DNA of 64,000 nt. Source: Dipteris shenzhenensis. Taxonomy: Eukaryota; Polypodiophyta; Polypodiopsida; Gleicheniales. Positions within the stretch are counted from its first letter, which is position 1; every line of letters begins with the position of its first letter. The position numbers and the translations under genes are program-made. This document shows, piece by piece, positions 1-10,021 of the stretch. The stretch lies in NCBI GenBank assembly GCA_047967505.1, contig CM106539.1; one strand, written 5' to 3'. The notes below the pieces were generated by a model that was not told the origin of the DNA, searched no databases, and worked only from the letters and a program-made list of their open reading frames with translations.

Positions 1-126
1 TCAATGTTCGTATATCTAGATTCTAGAATACATATGCTTTTCAATCCTTAAAGATTGATTTATCTGAAGTTGAAACTTGAGAATCGAGATTGAAAGCTTG
101 AAATAAATTTTTATTTATTTTTTTCC

Positions 127-585
127 AAAAAGAGACTTCTATTAATTATTAAAGAAAACCGTTAGAGCAAGCTCGATACGGGATACACCATGCAATGCAT
201 GAAAAGATCAAGAGCCAAAAAGAAAGAATTGGGGCTGATAGTGCCATCTCAATCCAGTAGAAACCTCCGAGAAAAAGGGAGAACCCTTCCAAACTCGAAG
301 AAAAACAGTCCTTCTAGAAGAGGCTGCCCGTGAAGGGCCCTCCATGCTAGCCCAAATGGCTATCAAAGTGTGAACCATGTCAATCCAAATACCCGTGAAC
401 ACCTGTGAAGGGTGTATCTAAGTGCCATCCAAGGCCTCTGTACATCTGGCTCTCCAAATGTGCCAAGAGGAAATGCTAGCCAAGATCTCCCAAGAGGTGT
501 CCACTGAAGCATGAGAAGCCCTGAAGGGAGTAAGTGGTACACCCTGAAGAGAGCAGGGCTCTATCACCTGCCGGCGGACCGAGAG
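127..585 (-). pseudogene. LINE ORF2 C-terminal relic (family of copy H)
   Basis: The minus strand encodes the extreme C-terminus and 3' end of a non-LTR retrotransposon ORF2. A 64-codon open stretch at 208-402 matches, residue by residue with substitutions, the C-terminal part of LINE H at 60811-61179 (shared words include SSRR, FLR.W and STGLRWH). Sequence resembling the 3' UTR runs down to about 127, where an A/T-rich tail begins. The upstream part continues beyond Gypsy-1 at 7231-7255, so the gypsy element landed inside this LINE. No reverse transcriptase core is present. It is a dead fragment and its left flank (1-126) shows nothing recognisable. Confidence 0.7.
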
Positions 586-1046
586 TGTTACGCTCTAGCC
601 GAGGTAGCATGACCTCGGAAGAATCAGTCGACATTTCCCTTAAAGGATCTATCTCTGTAATATATGTGTTTGCGCTTCATGTAAATGATCGGGAGGGATT
701 TAATGTCAAGGTCCTAGGTGAGGGCTGATAGCACCAGACTAGGTAGATATAAGGCCAAGGGCCTAGTGCAAAGATTGTGCCTAGGGGCAAGGAATTTAAT
801 GCATCCCAAGAGAGGGGTGAAATGTTGCATTAGGAAGGCCCTATATGGATGACATGTGGCATCTAGATCTATCTAGGGAATTGGGGTTTGCTGAGGCTAG
901 TGAGAGAAGAGAAGAAGATGATTCATGTTGAATTTGTAACGTAGATCTCTGTCTGCTGGTTAGCCTCAGTGAGATATGGCTGGGTGGAGATTTGTGGTGC
1001 TGCTCCCGTGATCTGCAGTAGAATCTAGTAAAGAAAGTGTTTAACA
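586..1046 (+). repeat. Gypsy-1 5' LTR
   Basis: 461-bp long terminal repeat beginning TGTTACGC and ending TTTAACA. It is preceded by GAGAG and followed after two bases by the primer-binding site. The first ~330 bp are shared with the Gypsy-2 LTRs, while the 3' third is a different sequence. Differences from the 3' LTR occur near 748, 804 and 1034. Confidence 0.95.
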
Positions 1047-1048
1047 AT

Positions 1049-1060
1049 TGGTATCAGAGC
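1049..1060 (+). promoter_or_regulatory. Gypsy-1 primer-binding site (tRNA-iMet)
   Basis: TGGTATCAGAGC, two bases after the LTR, complementary to the 3' end of plant initiator Met-tRNA. This is the site at which minus-strand cDNA synthesis starts. Confidence 0.9.
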
Positions 1061-2048
1061 CTGTGGAGAGATCGAGGGATACGTGGATTGTAACGACGAA
1101 CAACAGGGACTATGGACAGCAACAGATTCGTGAGCGCAGGTTGACACGAAAGGGGTGTCGAAGGACCAGAGCGTAGGTGGGACGGATTGCTGTGCGTGAC
1201 GCCCAACGGAGACACAGACAAAGGGATCGTGACCTTCACATGACAGACGATGTGGCTGTTCGGTGATCATCCCGCACGGGTTAGTAGAAGATGGCGGGGT
1301 GTTAGGTGACTGGTCGTGATAGAGGAGCACAGGCACGTGAACGTGATTGGGTGACGCGCGGGATCTGAGGAGGTTGGTGAAGATAGACGATAGGTTGACG
1401 AATAACCTATCTGTCTCGTCCATGGTCACGCATATAGTTCGTGGGCTATGACAAATCCCAAACAGATTGCTACGTTTTCACAGAAGTAGTTTATGATATT
1501 TGCGGGACTTCTCTGGCCACCAGTTCGTTTATCTACTGTAGTTGCAATCAGAGAGCACCTCGTATGGGGAGGCTACAGGCTTCGAGATATCTAGCTGCTT
1601 GGTTGGCTGGCTCGTGACAGTTGACCTGATTCCCTCAGACAGATTTCGATCAGAGCGCAGGCTTCGGAGATTCGAGTTTGTGGAGCTGAGGTAGGAGCGA
1701 ACAAGATCAGGGAGCATTTTATCTATTTTCCCATTTGGTCTTCGTTATTCCTGTTTTGTCAGAAGCAGTTAGGCTTTCGTGGTTGTGGCAGAGGTTATAG
1801 ATTATGATTGAGATTATGCCTGTGTGCTTCAGTCAGAGTTAGTTTGCAGGAATTTCCCTAGCATAGGGAAAAGCGCTATTTGGGTTATGCATGTGTCAAA
1901 TGCCTAGATAGTGTGCATGTCAGATTGCAGGAATTCCCTAGTACACTGAATTGTGTCAGCTGGTAAATACAGTTTGCTAGTGGTGTTTAAATTTTTTTTT
2001 TTTTTTTTTAAAGGCCCCAAAATCAAAACAAAACACCCATTGAACAGA
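1061..2048 (+). other. Gypsy-1 untranslated leader
   Basis: About 1 kb between the primer-binding site and the first gag ATG. No supported coding sequence is seen. The first ~750 bp have no counterpart that I can align in Gypsy-2. The last ~200 bp (a repeated 'ggaattccctag' motif and a T-run near 1991-2010) do have a Gypsy-2 counterpart around 47150-47360. Confidence 0.7.
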
Positions 2049-2243
2049 ATGGAAGCAGAAGAAGGAGCTTCCAGGAGGGACCCTGGTGAATCAAGAGTCC
2101 GGCCGACCCAGCAGGGATCGCGCCCAGTAGCTCACACTTTATCTGGCAGGATTGCATTGCTGGAGGATGCCTTGCAACAGTTGTTAGCGTAGCAATTACA
2201 GGCCAATGCAGGGCAATCCGAACTTAGGAGAGCGATACAGAGT
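2049..2243 (+). pseudogene. Gypsy-1 gag N-terminus with amber stop
   Basis: An ATG at 2049 opens the same frame as the long gag-pol ORF but is cut by TAG at 2190-2192. Gypsy-2 has CAG at the equivalent site (47523-47525), so this is a CAG-to-TAG change. The lost segment is a short hydrophilic gag N-terminus. Translation of this copy could only resume at the ATG at 2244 or through stop read-through. Confidence 0.8.
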
Positions 2244-5200
2244 ATGTCTGCCAGAGCTTCTCGAGAAGAGAAGGGAAAGGCTCCAATGGAACTGGAGTTT
2301 AGTGTCCATACGGTCGAGCCTAGGAAGGCTAAAGTGCCAAATATTGCCAATTACAGACCGGAAAAGTATTCTAGTCGGATGAACGACCGTAGCTCCGATG
2401 TCATTGAGACCTGGTTACACAAATGGGACGAGGCGTTCGCCATTTGTGAGATAAGAAATGACATCAAAAAGATCCGTGAGGCCACCCACATGTTTAGTGA
2501 GGCAGCGGATCGGTGGTGGATTAAACAACAAAAAGATGGCATAGCATCCACTACCTGGGAGGGGTTTAAAAGAGAGTTCAGGAAACACTTCTTACCTCCT
2601 GACGAAGCATCCCGAGCTTGGGATCAATATAGGAACCTTCGTCAGAGAAATTTATCAGTGGCAGAATACACTGATAAGTTTCGAGAGAGTGTAATGAAGG
2701 TTGACGAACCCCTGCCTCAATCAATCCAAGTGAAAGATTTCATATTTGGATTGAATGATCGAATAAAAATGGAAGTTCGGACTAAGTACGCGAACACGCT
2801 AGATGATGCAATAGCTATAGCCCTGAACTACGAGGATGCCAAGGGCAGCAAGCCAAGTGGGCTTGCACAGGTCGGAACCCAGTATGGGTATCCGAAGAAA
2901 TCTGGGTTTAAGAAGAAGTGGACTAGTAGAGGGAGTGGTTCGCAGCCGAGTGGTCAAGCCAAGCAGGCGAGACCGGCTGAAACTCCTAAACCAAGTACCA
3001 CCATTGGAGTGAAGAGGAAAGTAACCCCAATGGCAGCCCGGGCTTGGTCTAAGTCTCCCTTGAACCCACAACAAAGGGAAAAAGCGAGGAGAGAAGGCCT
3101 ATGCTTTGGTTGCCTTCAACCTCATCAGTGGAAGGAATGTCCACGTAACAAAGATCGTCGGATGGCTGAGATGGTGATCTCAGAGTGCGACGTGGAGATG
3201 CAAGGAAGTCCCAGAGCGGAAGAGATGCAGATTCAGCTAGCGGGATCTTCTCAGAGGTTAGTACCTTGTTTGTTATGTGTGCCTGTTGCTAAGTTAGTGA
3301 CGAGTGCACCTGATAACATCCTATCTAAGCCCGCAGCAACGGGGTATACAGCCTTTGATGATACGGAGTTAATTAAAATGAAAGGGCAAGTGGCCAATCA
3401 TGATGTCATTGTGTTGTTCGACTCGGCGTCAACTCACAATGTGATTAACTCCAAGCTCGTAAAGAGGCTGAAATTAAAGACAAGTCCATCTGACTATGCG
3501 TATACAGTTAGGATGGCAGATGGAAGTTCAACTGAAGTATGGGACCAAAGGGTTACCCAGTTGGAGCTTCGGATTCAGGACTATGCTGAGAAGCTTGATT
3601 TTGAAATGACCAAGCTTGCTCATGCAGATATAGCCCTGGGAATGGCATGGCATTCTAGGAAGAATCCAGCCATTGATTGGAAAAAGCACGTATATCAATT
3701 CAAGATGAATGATGTGCTTTATGTCTTGCGAGGTGAAAAAGATATACCTCAGGGACCGTTGGTTTCTGTGATGAAAATCAGAAAGGCTCAAGTAGAGTTT
3801 TTATTCCTTTGCACGGCATCGGTAGAGCCGGTGGATGATTCTTCGGCTAGCACTGATGTTACGCAATGTGGTGAGATGGCCAAGCTGGCTAATCTTATAA
3901 CAGAGGAGTTCTCTGAATGTTTCAGGGATGAACTACCTTATGGGTTACCTCCAAAGCGGAAAGTTCAACATACGATTGAACTGATCCCGGGGGCAGAACC
4001 TGTAAATAGACCTCCCTATAGAATGAGTTTTACTGAAGAGGCGGAGGTGCGTAGACAACTGGAAGAATACCTCAAGTTGGGGCAGATTCAACCAAGTTTC
4101 TCACCTTTTGCTTCGCCAGTGATATTAAAGAAGAAAAATGATGATACGTTTCGCCTCTGTATAGATTACAGAGCATTAAATAATATCACTGTTAAGCACA
4201 GGTATCCAACGGCTCGGATTGATGATTTGCTAGATGCATTACATGGAGCCGTGATTTTCAGTAAGATAGATCTTAAGTGTGGCTACCATCAGATCCGGAT
4301 TAGAGCCGAGGATGTGCATAAAACCGCTTTAAGAAGCAAGTTTGGTCATTATGAGTTTTTGGTAATGCCCTTCGGACTTACCAATGCTCCAGCGACCTTC
4401 GTTATGCTTATGAACGATTTACTACGTCCGTATATCGGAAAGTTCGTAGTACATTTCATAGACGATATCCTAATATTCAGTAAAAGTGTTACTGAGCATC
4501 GTGAACACTTAAGGATAGTGTTCAGTACTTTGAGGAAAGCCAGTCTTTACGTGAATAAAAAGAAAACTATACTATATATGGTTAGGCTTGAGTACTTAGG
4601 ATTCATAATTACTCCACAGGGGGTAGAAATGGATCCGAAGAAAGTGGCTGCGATACTAACTTGGCCAATCCCTCAGAGTCTGACCGCGTTGCGATCATTC
4701 TTGAGATTTGTCCAGTTTTATAGAAGGCATATCAAAGGATATTCCGGAATAGTATCGCCATTGACTGATCTGACCTCGGATAAAATACCATTTATTTGGG
4801 GACAGAATCAACAAGAAAGTTTTAACACCATAAAACAAGCTGTGGTCACAGGACCGGTGTTAAAAATAGTTGATCCCCAGAAACCGTTGTTCCTAGAAAC
4901 CGATGCAAGTGGCATTGCGGTAGGAGCAGTTCTCCTTCAAGAGGGAAGGCCAGTAGCCTTTGAAAGCAAGAAGCTTTCTCCCTCTCAAAGGAATTGGCCA
5001 ACTCATGAATTGGAGTTGTATGCTGTTATCCATGCTTGGAAAACATGGAGGCATTATCTGTATGGTTCAGAGTTTTATGTGGATGTAGATCATGATACTC
5101 TGAAACATTTTTGTAAACAACCTGACTTGAGGGGCCGCCAAGCTAGGTGGGCAGAGCTCATGCAGGAGTTTAATTTGACGATTCGGTACCGAAGAGGAAA

Positions 5201-6752
5201 AGATAATAAGGTGGCTGATGCGTTGTCTCGCATTATGCACAACCTGAGTTTCGCGATATTAGAGAGTGCTCTAATGACCGAGATCAGAGAAACTCAAAAG
5301 GTGGACGAGTTTGTTCAGAGCTTATGGCCTAAAGCTCATGTATTAAAACCCGGGGAAAGTGAAAAGGATGACCTGGCATCCAGAAAAGGCCAAACTTATG
5401 CAAGATATACCATAAGGGATGGTATGCTCGTTAGAAATGGCAAGGTTGTAGTACCTGGTCAGAATGATCTCAGGCAGAGAGTCATTCGACAATGCCATGA
5501 TAGCCCGTGTGCAGGACATCCAGGTGTCGAGAAGACATATGATCTCGTGAAGCAAGATTTCTTTTGGCCAAAGATGAAAAAGCATATTCATGAATATGTG
5601 ACACGGTGTTTCTCGTGTCAGGTAAGCAAGGCCGAGCGGGTGAAGCCACCCGGACTTTTACAGCCCTTGGAAATACCACTAAGTAAGTGGGAGAGCATTT
5701 CTATGGACTTTATTGTAGGACTACCTGCAACACAAGGAGGATATAATTATATCCTTGTGGTGGTTGATCGTCTAACCAAGATGGCTCACTTCATTCCAAC
5801 TAGAGAATCTGTTAGTGCCCCACAAGTGGTGGATTTGTTCATTAGACATATATTTCGTCTGCATGGATTGCCTAGATCCATAGTGTCAGACAGAGATGTC
5901 AGATTTACGGGTCACTTTTGGACAGCGGTATTTGAGACACTGAGGACTGAGTTAGGAATGAGTAGTGGGGATCATCCTGAGACGGATGGTCAGACAGAGA
6001 GAGTCAACCAAACTTTAGAGGATATGCTGAGGGCATATGTGTCATTGAGGCAACATTCGTGGGACAAGTGGTTGCCATTGTTGGAGTTTGCCTACAATGA
6101 TAGAAAACATTCATCTACCGGGTTCAGTCCGTTTGAACTGAACTATGGTTATAGACCAGCAAATCCAACTATAGTTGGAATACCTCAGAAAGTGCCTAGT
6201 GCCGCGAACTTTGTAGTTCAGATGCGGGAGATGCTAGCACTTGCGAGAGCTAATATCCGCCAGGCTATGGATAGGGCCAAGGTATATGCGGACGAAAATC
6301 GATCTATAAGAGTATTTGAAGAAGGAGAAAAAGTTTTTCTCAGAATTCCTTCGCACTCGAAGTCGTTGACTTCAGGAGAGTGTGCTAAGTTATCACCTCG
6401 ATACTGTGGGCCGTGGTTAATTCTAAAGAGAATAGGCACTGTAGCCTATAAATTGGAATTGCCACAGGGGTGTAAGGTGCACCCAGTTTTTCATGTTTCG
6501 CGCTTAAGGAAATTTTTACATACAGGTGACTCACTAATCGAAGGTGTGGTTTTGTTTCAGGAGATAGAGGATATTGCAAGGCGCAAACCAACAAGAATCC
6601 TGGACCGAGGAACAATGCAAATACGAAATCGAAAGATACCCACGGTGTTGGTTGCATGGCATGGTCAGCCTCTATCCGAAGCTACCTGGGAATCTGTATA
6701 TCAGTTGCGGAGAGTGTTCCCAGACTTTATCATCGAGGACGCTGATGTCTGA
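2244..6752 (+). CDS. Gypsy-1 gag-pol polyprotein (1502 aa)
   Basis: Single frame carrying a retrotransposon gag domain (~aa 30-220), then a zinc knuckle at aa 287-299 with short C-x2-C-x3-H-x4-C spacing. The aspartic protease motif at aa 393 reads D-S-A-S instead of the usual D-S/T-G. RT follows, with catalytic F-I-D-D at aa 738-741, then RNase H (TDAS at ~886, then E and D). Integrase has an HHCC finger from aa ~1085 and D1155, D1216 and E1252, the D-D35-E spacing. The last ~50 residues (ILDR...LVAWHG...ATWE) resemble a chromodomain. The ATG at 2244 is the first after the amber at 2190, so the native start is probably 2049. Encodes all functions for reverse transcription and integration. The protease glycine change may reduce activity. 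Confidence 0.93.
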   Translation: MSARASREEKGKAPMELEFSVHTVEPRKAKVPNIANYRPEKYSSRMNDRSSDVIETWLHKWDEAFAICEIRNDIKKIREATHMFSEAADRWWIKQQKDGIASTTWEGFKREFRKHFLPPDEASRAWDQYRNLRQRNLSVAEYTDKFRESVMKVDEPLPQSIQVKDFIFGLNDRIKMEVRTKYANTLDDAIAIALNYEDAKGSKPSGLAQVGTQYGYPKKSGFKKKWTSRGSGSQPSGQAKQARPAETPKPSTTIGVKRKVTPMAARAWSKSPLNPQQREKARREGLCFGCLQPHQWKECPRNKDRRMAEMVISECDVEMQGSPRAEEMQIQLAGSSQRLVPCLLCVPVAKLVTSAPDNILSKPAATGYTAFDDTELIKMKGQVANHDVIVLFDSASTHNVINSKLVKRLKLKTSPSDYAYTVRMADGSSTEVWDQRVTQLELRIQDYAEKLDFEMTKLAHADIALGMAWHSRKNPAIDWKKHVYQFKMNDVLYVLRGEKDIPQGPLVSVMKIRKAQVEFLFLCTASVEPVDDSSASTDVTQCGEMAKLANLITEEFSECFRDELPYGLPPKRKVQHTIELIPGAEPVNRPPYRMSFTEEAEVRRQLEEYLKLGQIQPSFSPFASPVILKKKNDDTFRLCIDYRALNNITVKHRYPTARIDDLLDALHGAVIFSKIDLKCGYHQIRIRAEDVHKTALRSKFGHYEFLVMPFGLTNAPATFVMLMNDLLRPYIGKFVVHFIDDILIFSKSVTEHREHLRIVFSTLRKASLYVNKKKTILYMVRLEYLGFIITPQGVEMDPKKVAAILTWPIPQSLTALRSFLRFVQFYRRHIKGYSGIVSPLTDLTSDKIPFIWGQNQQESFNTIKQAVVTGPVLKIVDPQKPLFLETDASGIAVGAVLLQEGRPVAFESKKLSPSQRNWPTHELELYAVIHAWKTWRHYLYGSEFYVDVDHDTLKHFCKQPDLRGRQARWAELMQEFNLTIRYRRGKDNKVADALSRIMHNLSFAILESALMTEIRETQKVDEFVQSLWPKAHVLKPGESEKDDLASRKGQTYARYTIRDGMLVRNGKVVVPGQNDLRQRVIRQCHDSPCAGHPGVEKTYDLVKQDFFWPKMKKHIHEYVTRCFSCQVSKAERVKPPGLLQPLEIPLSKWESISMDFIVGLPATQGGYNYILVVVDRLTKMAHFIPTRESVSAPQVVDLFIRHIFRLHGLPRSIVSDRDVRFTGHFWTAVFETLRTELGMSSGDHPETDGQTERVNQTLEDMLRAYVSLRQHSWDKWLPLLEFAYNDRKHSSTGFSPFELNYGYRPANPTIVGIPQKVPSAANFVVQMREMLALARANIRQAMDRAKVYADENRSIRVFEEGEKVFLRIPSHSKSLTSGECAKLSPRYCGPWLILKRIGTVAYKLELPQGCKVHPVFHVSRLRKFLHTGDSLIEGVVLFQEIEDIARRKPTRILDRGTMQIRNRKIPTVLVAWHGQPLSEATWESVYQLRRVFPDFIIEDADV

Positions 6753-6764
6753 AGAGGGAAGGAA
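6751..6764 (+). promoter_or_regulatory. Gypsy-1 polypurine tract
   Basis: GAAGAGGGAAGGAA directly before the 3' LTR and overlapping the stop codon. It is the expected primer for plus-strand synthesis. Confidence 0.85.
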
Positions 6765-7225
6765 TGTTACGCTCTAGCCGAGGTAGCATGACCTCGGAAG
6801 AATCAGTCGACATTTCCCTTAAAGGATCTATCTCTGTAATATATGTGTTTGCGCTTCATGTAAATGATCGGGAGGGATTTAATGTCAAGGTCCTAGGTGA
6901 GGGCTGATAGCACCAGACTAGGTAGATCTAAGGCCAAGGGCCTAGTGCAAAGATTGTGCCTAGGGGCAAGGAATTTAATGCATTCCAAGAGAGGGGTGAA
7001 ATGTTGCATTAGGAAGGCCCTATATGGATGACATGTGGCATCTAGATCTATCTAGGGAATTGGGGTTTGCTGAGGCTAGTGAGAGAAGAGAAGAAGATGA
7101 TTCATGTTGAATTTGTAACGTAGATCTCTGTCTGCTGGTTAGCCTCAGTGAGATATGGCTGGGTGGAGATTTGTGGTGCTGCTCCCGTGATCTGCAGTAG
7201 AATCTAGTAAAGGAAGTGTTTAACA
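6765..7225 (+). repeat. Gypsy-1 3' LTR
   Basis: 461 bp, same ends as the 5' LTR, followed by the GAGAG target-site duplication at 7226-7230. About 99.3% identical to its partner (three differences noted by eye). Confidence 0.95.
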
Positions 7226-7255
7226 GAGAGTGCCCAAGAAGAAGGCTCACCACTT
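7226..7255 (-). pseudogene. LINE relic continued after Gypsy-1
   Basis: Removing Gypsy-1 and one GAGAG copy rejoins this piece to 127-580. The joined sequence aligns with LINE H around 61185-61200, which supports a simple nested insertion. Similarity fades after ~7255. Confidence 0.55.
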
Positions 7256-7820
7256 GTTAGAAGTTACAACTTAGAACTTAGAACTTAGTTCATGACACAT
7301 GTTGATTATTGAAGCATCATTCATGGATAACACATGATACTAGATAGATCAATCATCATAGGAATTTAGAATCATAGAAGCCTCCATGATGCTTCAAGTA
7401 TAGACACTTGTAATATGTATAATTTGCACTCTATTGATAATTGTATTATGTATTAAAAAAATAATTTCTAGTACATAAATTGTACCATATTGCCGTTTCT
7501 TCCGTTTCTGTTTCAACGGGGGACGAAAATTCCGTTTCCCTGGTTTTTCCCGTTTCCGTTTCGGCTGGCAAATATGCTTGCACTTAGCTTGGAACTGTCC
7601 TAGCAACCCATACCGGGTCAAAAAATTCCCATAGCTGCCTCAAGTGCCCACCTGACCATTAGTGCGCTCCGAGAAGAGATAGAAAGCATGAACAAGCAGT
7701 CAACATCAACGGAAGCTGCACCAAGGATGGAATCATGAATGTGATTCATCCTGCACAACATAGGGCCTCCAAACAGTCCGCAAAGGGATAAGGCACCCTG
7801 TGTGCCCACAGCCCATTCTC
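7256..7820. other. No supported gene; CCGTTTC-rich patch
   Basis: Nothing coding can be supported. Positions ~7492-7565 hold about five close copies of CCGTTTC-like words. Similar GTTTCGG/CCGAAAC words recur at 12225-12302. The role is unknown; they may be parts of decayed transposon ends. Confidence 0.4.
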
Positions 7821-7881
7821 CAAGGTAGCTCGTAGCTCACTGGAGCAGCCCGCTATAACCAACCAAGCCCCTACAACTAAT

Positions 7882-8924
7882 TGGGTGCGTCAATTTTACG
7901 AGCAAAAACCTATGAGCAGGCTTATATGAGCGTGTTTTTCAAGAGATTTTAAAAATATTATTTCTTTAGGAAACATGGTTTTTACACTTTTATTTTCATT
8001 AGAACTAGATCCCTTTATCATAAAATTATACAGACTAGTCACTCATTCATTTTTACATAACATAAATCTTCTTATTCATAGACATCCCTTTGTACCCTTG
8101 TTATTACCTTAAAAAAGTATTGAAAAATAATTCTTTTAAGAAATGTCCCTCATAATCACTCTCAATATAATAATATTATACATAAATAATTACTTATTAA
8201 ACACATTTATATCATATGGCAATATCTTTCAAGTGTTTTTATAGTATTAATAACAATATATTTATGGACATGTTTCTATAGAAGTTTAAATTACTGTAAA
8301 TAAGTATTAACTTGGGCTTATATATCACTCTCATAAAATACATGTAATATTTAATACTATATATGCAAGGTTTTCCAAAATATAACCCCATAGATGTGCT
8401 CAAATGGGGTTTTCCGATCAATTTGAGTGGTTGAATGACTATATTTGGACATTGGATGTGAAAGTTATGTCACTTTTAAAAGTGCTGTCCAAGGTAGTTT
8501 CGCCAGCGAAACTACCTTGAAAGACCTTGTTCAAAAGGGGTTTCGCTATCGAAACTACCTTGATGGCTTGCTTCAATGAGTTTTCTTTGGAGAAACCCTT
8601 TCATGAAGATAGGTTGAGAGAGGTTTTTCAATGTTACCCCCTATTAACTAAAAAGTTGTAAGAAGGATCATAAGGGAATTTTCATAGAGAAGTCTACTCT
8701 ACATGTGGGTTTCTTCAAAAGCGATCCCATTATGTTCTCACCATTCCCAAAGATTCACATAAATATTCGTGTATAAAATAGGCATTCCTATAATACTTTT
8801 CATATTTCTAAGTGAAACTATGTTTTCTTATGATCCATTTTTGTCATATTTTTGCATAGTTGGAAGCTTTTTTTTTCCTTCGCTCGGACGCTCGGAAGAT
8901 TTCACTCGGAAAATGCTCATCCCT
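7882..8924. mobile_element. 1,043-bp insertion with 9-bp TSD (MULE-like, non-autonomous?)
   Basis: An AT-rich segment inserted into unit 1 of the tandem repeat and flanked by the 9-bp direct repeat CAACTAATT at 7873-7881 and 8925-8933. The uninterrupted second unit shows what the empty site looks like. The outer ~20 bp are weakly inverted: an ATTTTxCGAG block stands 11-20 bases in from each end. A 9-bp duplication is typical of Mutator-like elements. No transposase is encoded, so it would have to be mobilised in trans. Classification is inference; the insertion itself is clear. Confidence 0.6.
8491..8518. repeat. Perfect 12-bp stem hairpin
   Basis: AAGGTAGTTTCG, loop CCAG, CGAAACTACCTT. A degenerate second copy with a 6-bp stem (GTTTCG, loop CTAT, CGAAAC) follows at 8540-8555. 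Both lie inside the 1,043-bp insertion. Confidence 0.85.
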
Positions 8925-9163
8925 CAACTAATTTGACATATGAGGCTTGAGACTTGTAAGCAAAGCCTCTCTTCCAAGGTACGTCGTAAAGTCACCTCCT
9001 GTGAACAAGCCCCTCCAAGGTAGCTCGTAGCTCACTGGAGCAGCCCGCTATAACCAACCAAGCCCCTATAGCTAATTTGACATATGAGGCTTGAGACTTG
9101 TGAGTAAGCAAAGCCTCTCTTCCAAGGTACGTCATAAAGGCACCTCCTGTGGACCAACCCCTT

Positions 9164-10021
9164 TCTCAAGCACACAACTGTTATGCATTGGTGACATCTA
9201 TTGGCGCTCAACGTCCACTCCGCCTCATCCACTTAGCCTGGCCATTATGCTTAGTCATCCCCTCACGAATCAGCTGCCGGGCACGAAGGCAAGGCTTTTA
9301 GGACAGCTTGGCTACCACGTAATTTTGCCACCAGCCCATGAGCCCCTATGGTCAGCCCATGCTCCCATATGTCAACCTCGATCAGCCCCAAAGCCTTGTG
9401 GTCAGCTCGTGCTCCTAAAATGCCAATCCGCATCTGCCCGCCGTGGGTGCCGTACGGATCCAATGGCAACCTTCAGCCACCCTTTGGTGATAAGCCCGTG
9501 CTCCAAAACGTCAATCCCCAACAGCCTGTGATCGCCGTATGGATCCAATCGCGACCTCTACTCTCAGGCAAAACCGCCGTACGGAATGTCTGCCTCTCCC
9601 CATCAATGTGCTTGGTGAGAGCATAACTCAGCAAGGGCTAAGCATGAGAGATTGATGCTTAATGGGTCGTAGAATGTATTAATTGTGTAACCCATTTTCA
9701 GGGTCTTCCATAAATTAAAGAAACACCAACAAAGGCCAATAAGTGTCTTTGTTTGGAGCAGGAATTCTAGCTCCCAATGTGAGAATATTGGCTGGTTATT
9801 TGTTTACTACCGCCCTTTTATTGGTCTTAAGGCCAGTTTCATGATTCCATTGCTAGGACATCAACATCTTCCTTAAGGAGGTGCATGTGGTTGTCTCATG
9901 GTGCAAGTATTGGTTTCTGTAATTGAATTACAGCAAGGAGAATTCATCAAGTATCTCACTTACTGATGAAGATTGGGATATGGAAGAGGAGTCCTCTTAA
10001 GATGGGCAAGATGAACCACCT
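9164..10021. other. Unassigned stretch with internal repeats
   Basis: A 146-codon open frame lies at 9091-9531, but it has no recognisable domain and its sequence is repetitive (cagcccatg and gtgctcc words recur). The phrase GCCGTAyGGATCCAAT occurs at 9449 and again at 9533. Nothing else can be supported. Confidence 0.35.

Larger units (their letters stand above)
586..7225 (+). mobile_element. Gypsy-1: near-intact Ty3/gypsy chromovirus-like element
   Basis: A complete LTR retrotransposon of 6,640 bp bounded by 461-bp LTRs (TG...CA) and a 5-bp target-site duplication GAGAG at 581-585 and 7226-7230. It has a Met-tRNA primer-binding site, one long gag-pol frame, and a purine tract before the 3' LTR. 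The two LTRs differ at three positions that I can find, so insertion is recent. Domain order gag, protease, RT, RNase H, integrase, chromodomain-like tail is that of Ty3/gypsy chromoviruses. It lies within an older minus-strand LINE. Its only obvious coding break is a TAG near the start of gag. Confidence 0.95.
7821..9163. repeat. Tandem ~145-bp repeat, first unit split by an insertion
   Basis: Unit 1 is 7821-7881 plus 8934-9014 and unit 2 is 9015-9163. Both share the words ccaaggtagctcgtagctc and gacatatgaggcttgagac. The interruption in unit 1 is the 1,043-bp insertion described separately. Without it the two units sit directly head to tail. Confidence 0.8.

Noticed and set aside
1025-1429. 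134-codon minus-strand frame in the Gypsy-1 leader
   Set aside because: Antisense to a retrotransposon leader, no domain; the part in the LTR recurs only because the LTR does.
7618-7809. 63-codon minus-strand frame as a LINE piece
   Set aside because: Looked loosely LINE-like next to the relic at 7226-7255, but no motif could be matched.
9091-9531. 146-codon open frame as a protein gene
   Set aside because: Repetitive, no recognisable domain, no supporting neighbours.
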